49,842 bases of DNA from Sulfurospirillum sp. SCADC. GTDB lineage: Bacteria > Campylobacterota > Campylobacteria > Campylobacterales > Sulfurospirillaceae. Of this stretch, positions 8,560-18,387 are shown piece after piece (position 1 is the first letter of the stretch; each line of letters starts with the position of its first letter). A program made the translations under genes and the position numbers. The DNA is taken from positions 52,148 through 101,989 of the forward strand of contig NZ_JQGK01000011.1 in the NCBI RefSeq assembly GCF_000743525.1, written 5' to 3'. The notes beneath the pieces are model-generated. The model saw only the letters and a program-made list of their open reading frames with translations. It searched no databases and was not told the origin of the DNA.

Positions 8560-9774
8560 ATGGAACACACACAACACTACCTTTTTACTTCAGAAGTCGT
8601 CAGTCCAGGGCATCCTGATAAATGTGCCGACATCATTGCTGATAGCATTGTCGATGCACTCATCATTGCCGATAAAAACTCACGCGTTGCGAGTGAAGTT
8701 TTTGTAGCTGGAAAGCATGTCATCATTGGTGGCGAGGTCAATACCAAAAGTATTCTCTCTTTTTCAGATTATGAACAAATCGTCAAAGACGCACTCGCTA
8801 AAATCGGTTACGATGGCAAATCTGCTTTTACCAAAGAGCAATGTTTGCATCCCGATGATGTTAAAGTCCAAGTGCTTCTCAACCAACAAAGCAGCGACAT
8901 TAACCAAGGTGTTGACCAAGAGAGTGGTGAAATTGGCGCAGGCGATCAAGGCATTATGTTTGGTTTTGCCTCTTCTGAGACCGCTGATTTTATGCCTTCT
9001 GCGATTACATACGCTCGAATGCTGTGCGATAAAGTCTACAGCTATGCTCTAACCCATAACCATAAATTGGGTGTGGATATTAAAACGCAAGTCACCGTCG
9101 ATTATGGTACGAAACAAAATTTTGAAGAGTGTAAACCTCAAAAAATCCATACGATTGTTGTCTCTGCACCTTCGAATGAACATATGTCTATCGAAGAAGT
9201 CAGAACCCTCATTAAAGGACTCATTGACGATACAGGGCTGCCTCCTGAACTGTACGATCCAAACGATACGATCATTCACATCAACCCAACGGGTCGTTAT
9301 GTCAACCACAGTTCATTGCATGATTCAGGACTCACGGGTCGTAAACTGATTGTGGATAGTTTTGGTGGTTATTCCCCTATTGGCGGTGGTGCGCAATCGA
9401 GTAAAGATTACACCAAAGTGGATCGTAGTGGATTGTATGCGGCGCGTTGGATTGCCAAACATATCGTAGCTGCGGGATTGGCTAAAAAATGCTCCGTTCA
9501 ACTCTCTTACGCGATTGGCGTTGCCAAACCGGTCTCTATTGCCGTTGACACGTCAGGAACCTATACCAGCATCAGCGATGATGAGCTCTCTAGCTTTGTG
9601 CTTGAAACCTTTAGTTTGACTCCTCGTTGGATTACGAATAAATTTGGGTTGGATAAACCAAGCAGTGAAACCTTCTTGTATGCCGATGTTGCAGCGCGTG
9701 GGCAAGTCGGACAGAGTGATTATCCGTGGGAAAAATTGGACAGTTTAGAACTCTTTAAAGCCCTCAAAAAATAG
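8560..9774 (+). CDS. metK: S-adenosylmethionine synthetase MetK
   Basis: Makes S-adenosylmethionine from ATP and methionine. The 404-residue product has the signature SEVVSPGHPDKCADIIADS at the N-terminus, the glycine-rich GAGDQGIMFGFA loop, and the GGGAQSSKDYTKVDRSGLYAAR segment that holds metal and phosphate ligands. The start at 8560 (MEHTQHYLFTSE) fits the family; upstream in-frame ATGs would add a lysine-rich, repeat-derived tail. The gene is preceded by an unusually long leader with repeats and is followed by a strong bidirectional terminator facing lnt. Confidence 0.95.
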   Translation: MEHTQHYLFTSEVVSPGHPDKCADIIADSIVDALIIADKNSRVASEVFVAGKHVIIGGEVNTKSILSFSDYEQIVKDALAKIGYDGKSAFTKEQCLHPDDVKVQVLLNQQSSDINQGVDQESGEIGAGDQGIMFGFASSETADFMPSAITYARMLCDKVYSYALTHNHKLGVDIKTQVTVDYGTKQNFEECKPQKIHTIVVSAPSNEHMSIEEVRTLIKGLIDDTGLPPELYDPNDTIIHINPTGRYVNHSSLHDSGLTGRKLIVDSFGGYSPIGGGAQSSKDYTKVDRSGLYAARWIAKHIVAAGLAKKCSVQLSYAIGVAKPVSIAVDTSGTYTSISDDELSSFVLETFSLTPRWITNKFGLDKPSSETFLYADVAARGQVGQSDYPWEKLDSLELFKALKK

Positions 9775-9775
9775 C

Positions 9776-9785
9776 TTACATGTAA
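9776..9785. repeat. Copy of TTACATGTAA directly after the metK stop
   Basis: Starts two bases after the metK stop codon and five bases before a perfect 12-bp terminator stem. No further perfect copy occurs until 15831. Confidence 0.9.
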
Positions 9786-9790
9786 AGCGT

Positions 9791-9817
9791 TTAAAGGCAC
9801 TCTTTGAGTGCCTTTAA
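9791..9817. terminator. Bidirectional terminator between metK and lnt
   Basis: A 12-base perfect stem (9791-9802 with 9806-9817; core AAAGGCACTC / GAGTGCCTTT) with a TTT loop. The ends are A/T-rich on both strands, as expected for a shared terminator of convergent genes. The lnt stop codon (9814-9816) is inside the stem. Confidence 0.8.
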
Positions 9818-11046
9818 GGTGTTATAATACCGCTTTTTCCGCTATTGGCACTGTGATAAATCACCGTTTGATATTTTTTCGCATACAACCGCAAGAGTAG
9901 ATATTGCAATGTTTGCTCAATGGATGGGCTAAACCACGCATTATTGCTGATAACAATCATCTGTTTTGGATTGCCTTTAAAGAGTGTAGGATTGGTTCCT
10001 TCATAGCAAATGGCACTTCGAAAAGAGATCCCATTGATCACAAAATCTTGCGGCTCTTTTGCTTTTTGATAATCTTTGGCTCCATCAAAAAAGAGCTTAT
10101 TGATGAGCTCAACCATAAAACTGGGGAAAGGGATCTCTTCACCAAACGGAACCAGAATAATTTTATGGGCAATCTGCATCTCTCCCTTTTGAAAAAGATA
10201 CGATGAGTTAAAAAATCCTTGATCCTCTTCATACGTTAACGACCCTGTTACAATGGTAATCTTTTGAGAATACGCTTTGAGCGCTTCAATCAAACGAGGT
10301 GCACGGTTTAGGTAGAGCGGAAAAGCACTCTCTGGGAAAATAATCAGCTCTTTGTGTTGTGCAATGGCTTGCTCAATCAACGTGAAATTTAGATCAATTG
10401 CCTCTTGTTGGTACTTCGCATCCCAACGCTGGGATTGAGGAATGTGCATCGAAGGGATAACACTATCAATTTTGGGAAGAATGACCGCAGGTGTTGTGTG
10501 GTACAAAGCGCCTAAAAGTGGGATAAGCGAGAGGAGTTTGAACCTCTTTGGAAGGGCTTTTAAAAGGGTAATTCCGCTTAAAAAGAGTCCAAATGCAAGG
10601 TGTGTGGTTGAAAAATAGGTATCAATGAAGACCACTTCAAGCTTTAACCAATTAAAGCCAAAAGGATCGATAAAGCTCACTCCAAATAGCAATGGCGCTT
10701 GGAGATAAATAGTGCTTCCAAAGCGTCCAATCAGCCAAAAAAGAACACCATAAACGAAAGCCACACCGAAAATGATGAATGGAATGAGAAAACTCAAGTC
10801 ATAATAGACAAAACTAAAACTAATCCAGTAAAACCACAAAAGCCCAATGAACAGACCACTCCAAAACCATACCACACGATTTTCGCCCAAGAGGAGGTAA
10901 AAACCCACAAAGGCTAGGAGGGAGTTAAGTATGAGCAATGTTAGTTCAAAATAATCGAGGTAGATAAAGGCAGAAAGCAAGAGGGCTATAACAAAGGCTT
11001 TTATTATGTAAATGCGGGTAAAATATATCTCTAAATTTTTTTTCAT
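9814..11046 (-). CDS. lnt: Apolipoprotein N-acyltransferase Lnt
   Basis: Adds the third acyl chain to the N-terminal cysteine of lipoproteins in the inner membrane. The 410-residue product has about six N-terminal membrane segments (roughly residues 10-190) and a C-terminal nitrilase-like domain with the catalytic triad in context: Glu in FPESAFPLY, Lys in AHKIILVPFGEEIPF and Cys in RSAICYEGTNP. It is shorter than the E. coli enzyme (512), as is usual in this phylum. I start it at 11046 (MKKNLEIYF); the longer reading to 11097 would run into yajC on the other strand. Only 11 bases separate it from the divergent yajC start. Confidence 0.9.
   Translation of the reverse strand: MKKNLEIYFTRIYIIKAFVIALLLSAFIYLDYFELTLLILNSLLAFVGFYLLLGENRVVWFWSGLFIGLLWFYWISFSFVYYDLSFLIPFIIFGVAFVYGVLFWLIGRFGSTIYLQAPLLFGVSFIDPFGFNWLKLEVVFIDTYFSTTHLAFGLFLSGITLLKALPKRFKLLSLIPLLGALYHTTPAVILPKIDSVIPSMHIPQSQRWDAKYQQEAIDLNFTLIEQAIAQHKELIIFPESAFPLYLNRAPRLIEALKAYSQKITIVTGSLTYEEDQGFFNSSYLFQKGEMQIAHKIILVPFGEEIPFPSFMVELINKLFFDGAKDYQKAKEPQDFVINGISFRSAICYEGTNPTLFKGNPKQMIVISNNAWFSPSIEQTLQYLLLRLYAKKYQTVIYHSANSGKSGIITP
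11019..11024 (+). promoter_or_regulatory. Possible yajC-secD-secF promoter -10 box inside lnt
   Basis: TAAAAT about 34 bases before the yajC ATG, lying within the 5' coding end of lnt. The 11-base gap between the two divergent starts leaves no room for a promoter, so it must overlap lnt. Confidence 0.4.
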
Positions 11047-11057
11047 AAAGGATTTCC

Positions 11058-11333
11058 ATGCAAGGTTCTGCAAGTTTACTCTCTTCTTTACTCCCACTCG
11101 TTGTTCTTTTCGCGATTTTTTATTTTCTTGTGATTAGACCCCAACAAAAACAGGTAAAAAAGCACAAAGAAATGCTTGATGCACTCAAAAAAGGCGACAA
11201 AGTCATTACCAGTGGAGGTTTGATGTGTGAAGTCGTGAAACCTGAAGAAGATTCTATCAAAGTTAAGCTTAATGATGAAGGCGTCATTGTGAAGGTTTCA
11301 AGAGACTATATCGCAAAGAAAATCGATGCCTAA
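11058..11333 (+). CDS. yajC: Preprotein translocase subunit YajC
   Basis: Accessory inner-membrane subunit of the SecDF-YajC complex. The 91-residue product has one N-terminal membrane helix (about residues 8-25, LLPLVVLFAIFYFLVIRPQ) with the diagnostic FYFLVIRPQQKQ junction, then a small soluble domain with GDKVITSGGL. It has an AAGGA ribosome site and overlaps secD by eight bases. Orientation and order (lnt diverging from yajC-secD-secF-leuS) match what I recall for Campylobacter. Confidence 0.95.
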   Translation: MQGSASLLSSLLPLVVLFAIFYFLVIRPQQKQVKKHKEMLDALKKGDKVITSGGLMCEVVKPEEDSIKVKLNDEGVIVKVSRDYIAKKIDA

Positions 11334-12909
11334 AGGTAAATTTAATTACCGTTTAGTCATTTTTCTCATTGCCATTATTTTTGGAGTAGGCTTTTCAATG
11401 CCTACTTTCTTGCAAAGTGAAAAAGGGGCTAAAATTGCCTTAGGTCTTGATCTTCAAGGCGGTCTTCATATGGTCTTAGGTGTACAAACCGAAGAAGCTA
11501 TCAAATCCAAAGTTAAATCTATTGCTTCAAGTATCAAATTCTTCGCGCAAAGTGAAGATATTATTATCGACGATTTTAAAATTGATGAAGAGGTGCTCTC
11601 TTTAGCACTTCTGGATAAAGATGAAGAGAAAAAACTCGATGAGATGCTGAAAACCATTAGCGGTTTGCAAGTCTCAAAAGAATCCCTTCGCTACACGCTC
11701 TCTTTAAATGATAAAGAAAAAGAACTGATTCGTGAATATGCTATTTCACAAGCGGTTGAGACCATTCGTAACCGTTTGGATCAATTTGGTTTGGCTGAAC
11801 CCAATGTTGCACGACAAGGCAGTGATAAAATTGTTGTCGAACTGCCTGGTATTAAAACAGCGGAAGATGAACAACGTGCCCGTGAATTGATCGCAAAAGC
11901 GGCACACTTACAGCTGATGGCAGTGGATGAGAAACGAAAAGATCGTGTCAATACGATGAGCCCAACAGAAGCGGCACAGTATGGCGATGTGATTTTATCC
12001 GATGCGAGAAGTGAACAGGTGCGCCATATTTTAAAAGAGATTCCTGTGCTTGATGGCAGTATGCTCAGCGATGCAAAAGTTGCTTTTAGCGAGACACATC
12101 AGCCTGTGATTAACTTTACCCTTAACTCTGAGGGTGCAAAAATCTTTGGTGATTTTACCGCCAATAACATTGGCAATCGCTTGGCGATTGTCTTAGATAA
12201 CAAAGTCTATTCCGATCCTGTGATTCGCGAACGCATTGGTGGCGGAAGTGGACAAATCAGCGGTGGCTTTAGCGTTAAAGAGGCACATGATGTGGCGATT
12301 GCCCTTCGCAGTGGAGCTCTTTTAGCGCCTGTTACACTGCTTGAAAAACGAAGTGTTGGACCCTCTTTAGGTGCCGATAGTATTCAAGCAAGCACCATTG
12401 CTTTGATCGCTGGATTTATTCTGATTGTTGGTTTTTTAATACTTTACTACCACATGGCAGGTGTTTTTGCGAGCTTTGCACTGTTTGTTAACCTAATTCT
12501 TTTAGTCGCCATTATGGCACTTTTTGGAGCGACTTTAACGCTTCCTGGTATGGCAGGTATTGTTTTAAGTCTGGGTATGGCGGTGGATGCAAACGTTATT
12601 ATCAATGAGCGTATTCGTGAACTTTTACGACAAGGTATCGCGGTAAGACAAGCGGTTGAAAAAGGGTATGAAAATGCGATGAGCGCCATTGTCGATGGTA
12701 ACTTAACTTTGGCCGTTTCTTCTATTATCCTTTATGTCTATGGTACCGGACCGATTAAAGGATTTGCCATTAGTATGCTGATTGGTAACTTGATTTCAAT
12801 GCTGACAGCCATTTTAGGAACACACGGAATGTATGAGCTATTGATGTCTTATATTGAGAAAAACCATAGTATTCGTTTTTGGTTTGGTATGAAAAAGAGA
12901 GGTCACTAA
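11326..12909 (+). CDS. secD: Protein translocase subunit SecD
   Basis: RND-family membrane protein that, with SecF, uses the proton gradient to finish export of proteins from the Sec channel. The 527-residue product has an N-terminal membrane helix (about 8-27), the LGLDLQGGLHMVLGV motif, a large periplasmic P1 domain (about 50-350) and five C-terminal membrane helices including the conserved GMAVDANVIINERIRE segment in helix 4. Length is somewhat below E. coli SecD (615). It overlaps yajC and its TAA overlaps the secF ATG. Confidence 0.96.
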   Translation: MPKGKFNYRLVIFLIAIIFGVGFSMPTFLQSEKGAKIALGLDLQGGLHMVLGVQTEEAIKSKVKSIASSIKFFAQSEDIIIDDFKIDEEVLSLALLDKDEEKKLDEMLKTISGLQVSKESLRYTLSLNDKEKELIREYAISQAVETIRNRLDQFGLAEPNVARQGSDKIVVELPGIKTAEDEQRARELIAKAAHLQLMAVDEKRKDRVNTMSPTEAAQYGDVILSDARSEQVRHILKEIPVLDGSMLSDAKVAFSETHQPVINFTLNSEGAKIFGDFTANNIGNRLAIVLDNKVYSDPVIRERIGGGSGQISGGFSVKEAHDVAIALRSGALLAPVTLLEKRSVGPSLGADSIQASTIALIAGFILIVGFLILYYHMAGVFASFALFVNLILLVAIMALFGATLTLPGMAGIVLSLGMAVDANVIINERIRELLRQGIAVRQAVEKGYENAMSAIVDGNLTLAVSSIILYVYGTGPIKGFAISMLIGNLISMLTAILGTHGMYELLMSYIEKNHSIRFWFGMKKRGH

Positions 12910-13880
12910 TGGAATTTTTTTCAAAAGGTATTATCTATAATTTCATGAAGTATGGTCGTGTTTTTGTTATGACCACGCTTTTTTTAGCGTTTATCTCTTT
13001 AATCCTTGTCTTTACCAAAGGGTTTAATTACGGTGTTGATTTTGTCGGAGGAACCGTTGTTCAAATCAAGTATGAGCAACAAGCTCCTCTGGATAAAATT
13101 AGAGAAGATCTTGCAAAAGATAAATTATTTGCAGGAGCCTTGATTACAGAATTTGGTTCCCCTGAAGAGATTGTGATTCGTTTTTCAACGGTAAGTGACA
13201 GTGTCGCACAAGATATTGGAGATCATATCCGTACACTTTTAAAAGATACGGGTGCTTTTGATATTCGAAAAGTCGATATTGTTGGGCCAAAAATCGGCGG
13301 TGAACTGCGATCCAAAGGAATAATATCCGCTATTTTAGCGATGATTGGTATTTTGATCTATGTTGCTGTTCGTTTTGAATGGAAGTTTGCTATTGCTTCT
13401 ATTATTACATTGTTACATGATATTACCATTACGTTAGGCGCTATTATTTTATTTGATATTGAATTTAGTCTGGATGTTTTAGCCGCTGTTTTAACCCTGA
13501 TTGGTTACTCTCTGAACGACACGATTATTATTTTTGATCGTATTCGTGAAGAACTTGAAGAGACAAAAAACACAAATTTCTCTGACATTATCAATATTTG
13601 TGTATCCAAAACACTTTCGCGTACAACGATTACCTCTTTATTGGTTTTCTTTGTTGTTTTGACCCTCTATATTTTTGGTGGCGAGATTATTCATGGATTT
13701 AGTTTTACGATGTTATTAGGTGTGATTATTGGAACGTACAGCTCTATTTTTATCTCCGCACCTTTTTTAACGCTTATTGGTTTTAGCGTTGAAAAATATA
13801 AAGCGAAAATTGCTTTAAGAGAAAAAAATAGAATTGAAAAAAATAAAATGCGTTCCATGTATGAAAAAGGTACCGTTTAA
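12909..13880 (+). CDS. secF: Protein translocase subunit SecF
   Basis: Partner of SecD in the inner membrane. The 323-residue product has an N-terminal helix, the [16 protein letters not shown] motif, a periplasmic domain (about 45-130), and five membrane helices with [19 protein letters not shown] in the fourth. I start it at 12909 (MEFFSKG), where the ATG overlaps the secD stop (TAATG); the longer reading from 12879 lies inside secD. The last 25 residues are strongly basic and cytoplasmic. leuS follows after 14 bases with a GGAGAG ribosome site. Confidence 0.95.
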   Translation: MEFFSKGIIYNFMKYGRVFVMTTLFLAFISLILVFTKGFNYGVDFVGGTVVQIKYEQQAPLDKIREDLAKDKLFAGALITEFGSPEEIVIRFSTVSDSVAQDIGDHIRTLLKDTGAFDIRKVDIVGPKIGGELRSKGIISAILAMIGILIYVAVRFEWKFAIASIITLLHDITITLGAIILFDIEFSLDVLAAVLTLIGYSLNDTIIIFDRIREELEETKNTNFSDIINICVSKTLSRTTITSLLVFFVVLTLYIFGGEIIHGFSFTMLLGVIIGTYSSIFISAPFLTLIGFSVEKYKAKIALREKNRIEKNKMRSMYEKGTV

Positions 13881-13894
13881 TTGATGGAGAGAAG

Positions 13895-16342
13895 ATGCAG
13901 TACAACCCGTTAGAACTTGAAACCAAATGGCAGACAACATGGGATCAAACCAATGCGTTTGAACCCTCAGCCGATTTTACCAAAGCAAAAAAATATATTT
14001 TAAGCATGTTTCCTTATCCGAGTGGTCGTATTCACATGGGGCATGTACGCAACTACACCATTGGGGATGCGATTGCGCGTCATCACCGTAAAAATGGGTT
14101 TAATGTGCTTCACCCGATTGGTTGGGATAGTTTTGGTATGCCTGCTGAAAATGCGGCAATTAAGCATGGGGTTCATCCTAAAAAATGGACGTATGAAAAC
14201 ATAGACTATATGCGCAAAGAGTTGGCTTCGTTGGGACTCTCTTTCTCGAAAAAAAGAGAGTTTGCTGCGAGTGATGTGCTCTATACCAAGCATGAACAAC
14301 GTATTTTTATTGAGATGTTTAATAAAGGATTGGTCTATCAAAAAAGCGCCACACTGAATTGGTGTAATACGTGCCAAACGGTTCTTGCCAATGAGCAAGT
14401 GGAAGAGGGGTGTTGCTGGCGTTGTGACAATCCTGTTGAGCAACGCCTGCTTCCAGGTTATTACCTCAAAATTACGCAGTATGCTCAAGAATTACTCGAT
14501 GATTGTGAAAAACTACGTGAGGGTTGGCCAAGTCAGGTCTTGACGATGCAAGAAAACTGGATCGGTAGAAGTGAAGGGTTAGAGTTTTCTTTTACCCTTA
14601 GTGATGACTCTCGTGCTAAGCTAGATCATCAATTTGACAGCTACAAAGTTTTCACGACCCGTCCTGATACGATTTACGGCGTAAGCTATTCCGCACTTGC
14701 GCCTGAGCATCCTATTGTCAAGCATTTAATTTCGCATAAGCTTTTAAGTGAAGCAAAAATTGCTCAGATCAAAAAAATGCAAAGTGTCGGAGCGCGCGAG
14801 CGAGCACAAGCGGCTAAAGAGGGCGTGAGCTTAGAGATCGATGTGATTCATCCTCTTACAGGTCAAAATGTGCCGGTTTGGGTGGCGAATTTTGTCTTGA
14901 TCGAATACGGTGGCGGTGCTGTTATGGCGGTTCCCGCACACGATGAACGCGATTTTGAATTTGCTAAAAAGTATGATTTGGCGATTATTCAAAGCATTGA
15001 AACACCATCTCCATTTGATGGCAGTGCTGCGACCACCGAGTACGGCACGTTAGTCAATTCAGGTGAATTTAGCGGACTAACGTCTAAAAGCGCTCAAAAA
15101 GCAATCATTGCACATTTTGAAGCGCAAAAAATCGGTACAAAAGTCATTAATTATAAATTACGTGATTGGGGCATTAGTCGCCAGCGTTATTGGGGTGCGC
15201 CGATTCCGATGATTCATTGTCCCAAATGTGGGCTTGTGCCTGAAAAAATCGAAAATCTTCCTGTGGCATTGCCCGATGATGTTGAGATCAAAGGCGAGGG
15301 CAATCCACTCGATAAACACCCAATGTGGAAGCATACAAAATGTCCTACATGTAATGGAGCTGCAACGCGTGAAACCGATACGATGGACACGTTCTTTCAA
15401 TCCAGTTGGTATTTTTTACGCTACACGACCGATCCATCGCTTTGGAATGACGTGCCTTTTGATAAAACGAGTGCAAACTATTGGATGAATGTCGATCAAT
15501 ACGTGGGTGGCATTGAGCATGCGATTTTACACCTGCTGTATTCTCGTTTTTTTACCAAAGTGCTTAGAGACCTTGGTTACGTCAATTGCGATGAGCCCTT
15601 TGCCAACCTTTTGACCCAAGGTATGGTGTTGAAAGATGGCTCCAAGATGAGTAAAAGTAAGGGCAATACGGTTGATCCTGATGCGATTATCAAAACCTAT
15701 GGTGCCGATACAGCACGTCTGTTTATCCTCTTTGCAGCGCCTCCTCAAAAAGAGCTCGAGTGGAATGACAGTGCAGTGGAAGGTGCTTTTAGATTTTTAA
15801 AACGCTTTGCGCAGAAGAGTGAAAATTGCTTTACATGTAAAACTATTCCAAGTATTGAGCATAGTTCCCTTTGCAAAGAGTCCAAATACGCCCGTAAAAA
15901 AGTGTATGAAGCGCTTAAAAAATCCAATGAGATCTATGAAGGAAGTTACACCTTTAATACCTTAATCGCAGCATGTATGGAAGCCTTGAATGCGCTTGGC
16001 GATCAAAACGATCCAGCGGTTTGGAGTGAAGGCTATTTTATACTGCTCAATCTTTTAGAGCCGATTGTGCCGCACCTCTGCTGGGAGATGAGCGAGAGCC
16101 TTTTTGGACGGGCTAATTTAGTCCCCATTGCGATTAAAGAAGAAGTTTTTGTAGAAGATAGTATGATACTCGCTGTAACGGTCAATGGTAAAAAGCGCTC
16201 CGAAATTGAAGTGGAAACCTCCATCTCCAAAGAAGAGGCGTTACGTCTTGGTAAGCAGAGCGTTACCAAATGGTTAGAGGGATGTGAACTTCTTAAAGAG
16301 ATTTACGTTCCCAATAAATTGATAAATCTGGTGGTAAAGTAA
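13895..16342 (+). CDS. leuS: Leucyl-tRNA synthetase LeuS
   Basis: Class I synthetase charging tRNA-Leu. The 815-residue product has the HIGH motif as HMGH in [16 protein letters not shown] (around residue 45), a CP1 editing domain with the [12 protein letters not shown] and [12 protein letters not shown] motifs, a zinc-like cysteine set (CPKCG...CPTCNG) and the KMSKS motif in [15 protein letters not shown] near residue 585. It is in the secDF operon and ends one base before lptE. It holds one perfect TTACATGTAA (15831, read Phe-Thr-Cys-Lys) and one single-mismatch copy (15345). Confidence 0.97.
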   Translation: MQYNPLELETKWQTTWDQTNAFEPSADFTKAKKYILSMFPYPSGRIHMGHVRNYTIGDAIARHHRKNGFNVLHPIGWDSFGMPAENAAIKHGVHPKKWTYENIDYMRKELASLGLSFSKKREFAASDVLYTKHEQRIFIEMFNKGLVYQKSATLNWCNTCQTVLANEQVEEGCCWRCDNPVEQRLLPGYYLKITQYAQELLDDCEKLREGWPSQVLTMQENWIGRSEGLEFSFTLSDDSRAKLDHQFDSYKVFTTRPDTIYGVSYSALAPEHPIVKHLISHKLLSEAKIAQIKKMQSVGARERAQAAKEGVSLEIDVIHPLTGQNVPVWVANFVLIEYGGGAVMAVPAHDERDFEFAKKYDLAIIQSIETPSPFDGSAATTEYGTLVNSGEFSGLTSKSAQKAIIAHFEAQKIGTKVINYKLRDWGISRQRYWGAPIPMIHCPKCGLVPEKIENLPVALPDDVEIKGEGNPLDKHPMWKHTKCPTCNGAATRETDTMDTFFQSSWYFLRYTTDPSLWNDVPFDKTSANYWMNVDQYVGGIEHAILHLLYSRFFTKVLRDLGYVNCDEPFANLLTQGMVLKDGSKMSKSKGNTVDPDAIIKTYGADTARLFILFAAPPQKELEWNDSAVEGAFRFLKRFAQKSENCFTCKTIPSIEHSSLCKESKYARKKVYEALKKSNEIYEGSYTFNTLIAACMEALNALGDQNDPAVWSEGYFILLNLLEPIVPHLCWEMSESLFGRANLVPIAIKEEVFVEDSMILAVTVNGKKRSEIEVETSISKEEALRLGKQSVTKWLEGCELLKEIYVPNKLINLVVK

Positions 16343-16343
16343 T

Positions 16344-16859
16344 ATGAAACAACTTTTTCTTGGACTCTTAATAGTAGCTTTTATCAGTGGATGCGGCTAT
16401 AAACCCTCCTCATATTATGCCAAACAAGCATTAGGCGATAAAATCTATGCTGAAGTGACCATCTCAAGACAAGATCCAAGAAACAGTGTTCTCATCAAAG
16501 ATGCCGTGAATGAAGCTGTTGTGAGTCGTTTTAGTGGCAAATTAGTTGCCAAAGAACAGGCTGAGAGTGTTTTACATGTAAAGATTCAAAGCATCTCTTT
16601 TTCACCAACTGTGTATGATACTTATGGGTATGTTATTGCCTATAAAACGACGGTTGTCTTAGCCATGACGTATGAAAATGACGCGAAAAAAGTTGAGAAA
16701 TTAACAGCAACAGGCGAGTATGACTTCTCCATTACCGCTAACAGTGTTATCTCCGACACCAATCGCTTTGAAGCGATTCGATATGCTGCCAATGATGCTT
16801 TAGATGAGTTTGTCTCTAAGATTGCGATTAAAGGACTCCGAAATGGCAACAACAATTAA
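16344..16859 (+). CDS. lptE: LPS-assembly lipoprotein LptE
   Basis: Outer-membrane lipoprotein expected to plug LptD and help insert lipopolysaccharide. The 171-residue product has a lipoprotein signal with lipobox Ile-Ser-Gly-Cys (cysteine near residue 17) followed by GYKPSS, typical of LptE, and an alternating beta-strand/helix pattern (KIYAEVTISRQDPRNSVLI). It lies directly after leuS, the same neighbour that lptE has in many proteobacteria, which supports the call more than sequence does. It overlaps the next gene by 17 bases and carries a palindrome at 16572. Confidence 0.82.
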   Translation: MKQLFLGLLIVAFISGCGYKPSSYYAKQALGDKIYAEVTISRQDPRNSVLIKDAVNEAVVSRFSGKLVAKEQAESVLHVKIQSISFSPTVYDTYGYVIAYKTTVVLAMTYENDAKKVEKLTATGEYDFSITANSVISDTNRFEAIRYAANDALDEFVSKIAIKGLRNGNNN

Positions 16860-18387
16860 TGAAATTATTAGAGATTCGCTCGAGCTTATCAAAGAAGAAC
16901 ATCTTAACTTAACGCCCGATAATTACGCCAAAGTCTTTTGTAAAGTGGCGAAACAAAAGGGTGTCATTGTTGAAGATTGCCAAAAAGTTGATAAATATAC
17001 TAAAAAACTTGATCCCAATATTGTAGCGGATATGAAGCGTTTTAGTATCAGCAATGTCGATGAACTCCTCGCTTTTTTGGTCGCAAAACTTAATCGTGCC
17101 AATGAAGGAGATGCACTTAAAATGGTCAGTTCTTTAGCCATTTTGACCAAACGTGTGCTTCAGGCGATTACCCTTTTGCATGATGCAAAAGCGACCAGCT
17201 TGGCGAATGCTTCCCTTGAACGCCTTGATTTTCATCAAAACCTACAGTCCATTGATCTGGTTAAAGAGAAATGGTTTGATTTTATCTCCAACTACGATGA
17301 TAGCTACCTGAAAAAACTCGATGCTTTTGGGCATGTGAGTAAAGACGATCTTGAAGCAATGGTGCGAGATCTGATTAGAATTTTGAGTAAAGATACCAGT
17401 ACGGAACTCTATAGAGACATTGTTCCTCTCATTATTGCAACTTTGGTGCCTTCCATTGCCTCTGGCATGAACGATGAACTCGCTGCCATAAGCCATGAAT
17501 TGCGCAACTCTCCAGATGCTTTGGGGACACCTGCACTTCAAAAAGAGATTAAAACGCTGATTAGCAAGCGCATTGAATTGGATAAAACTGAGGTTCAAAA
17601 GAAAATTTCAGCCTTGGATAAAATCCTTGATGAGATCAATAAAAAACTTCTTGAGCTGATCCAAAGCAGCAATCTCAGTCATGAACAGGTCAAAGTCATT
17701 AAAGCTGATTTGCAAAATATCAATTTTTCACAGGATAGTTTTGAAAATGTCCATGTCAAGTTACTGAACATTGCCTCTTCTTTAGAAAATGAAACCAAAT
17801 CCCTTAGCGAGCGAATGGTCAGCAATCAAGAGACCATTACCAAACTTCAAAACCGTGTCACCAAACTCGAATCGGCACTCTTAGTCGCCAAACAAGAGGT
17901 GAAAGAGGATTATCTGACCCATGTAGCGACCAAACGTGCCCTTGCCAATGAGATGGGGCGCGTCGAAGATGCGTTTATGCGTTATAAAATCGATTATACG
18001 CTCTGTTTTATCGACATCGATCATTTTAAAGTGGTCAATGATACCTATGGGCATGAAGCGGGCGATGTGATTCTCTCTACCGTAGGAAAGATTTTACGTA
18101 AATACATTCGCCAAGTTGATTTTGTTGGACGGTACGGTGGAGAGGAATTTTTAGTGATACTTCCCAGTACTGATCTTGCGCAGGCAATTCACTTTGCCGA
18201 TAAAATCCGCGCGATTGTAGAGCAGTTTAAATTTCTCTATAAAAATGAGCGTATCAACGTGACGGTCAGTTGCGGTGTTTCACAACGCTCACAGCTAAAG
18301 TCCAAAGATGAAACGCTCAGTGCTGCCGATGCCTTTTTGTATAAAGCCAAAGAGGCAGGACGCAATCAAGTGATGCCTGTGCTGTAA
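16843..18387 (+). CDS. GGDEF-domain diguanylate cyclase
   Basis: Probable c-di-GMP synthase. The 514-residue product has a long helical, coiled-coil-rich N-terminal region (about 1-350) without a recognisable sensor or membrane helix, then a GGDEF domain with the active motif GGEEF at residues 432-436 and an RxxD inhibitory site (RQVD) five residues before it, so both catalysis and product feedback look intact. FIDIDHFKVVNDTYGHEAGD is the metal-binding N-terminal half of the domain. I start at 16843 (MATTINEI), which has AAGGA upstream and overlaps lptE by 17 bases. The TAA overlaps the ATG of folC. Confidence 0.88.
   Translation: MATTINEIIRDSLELIKEEHLNLTPDNYAKVFCKVAKQKGVIVEDCQKVDKYTKKLDPNIVADMKRFSISNVDELLAFLVAKLNRANEGDALKMVSSLAILTKRVLQAITLLHDAKATSLANASLERLDFHQNLQSIDLVKEKWFDFISNYDDSYLKKLDAFGHVSKDDLEAMVRDLIRILSKDTSTELYRDIVPLIIATLVPSIASGMNDELAAISHELRNSPDALGTPALQKEIKTLISKRIELDKTEVQKKISALDKILDEINKKLLELIQSSNLSHEQVKVIKADLQNINFSQDSFENVHVKLLNIASSLENETKSLSERMVSNQETITKLQNRVTKLESALLVAKQEVKEDYLTHVATKRALANEMGRVEDAFMRYKIDYTLCFIDIDHFKVVNDTYGHEAGDVILSTVGKILRKYIRQVDFVGRYGGEEFLVILPSTDLAQAIHFADKIRAIVEQFKFLYKNERINVTVSCGVSQRSQLKSKDETLSAADAFLYKAKEAGRNQVMPVL

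Noticed and set aside
8376-8618. 80-codon frame starting just after the metK -10 box
   Set aside because: It runs 59 bases into metK in another frame, and its second half is made of the ATGGAAAAC repeats. Kept only as a possible leader feature.
14000-14488. 162-codon open frame on the minus strand within leuS
   Set aside because: Antisense shadow of the LeuS HMGH and editing regions; composition is unlike a real protein here.
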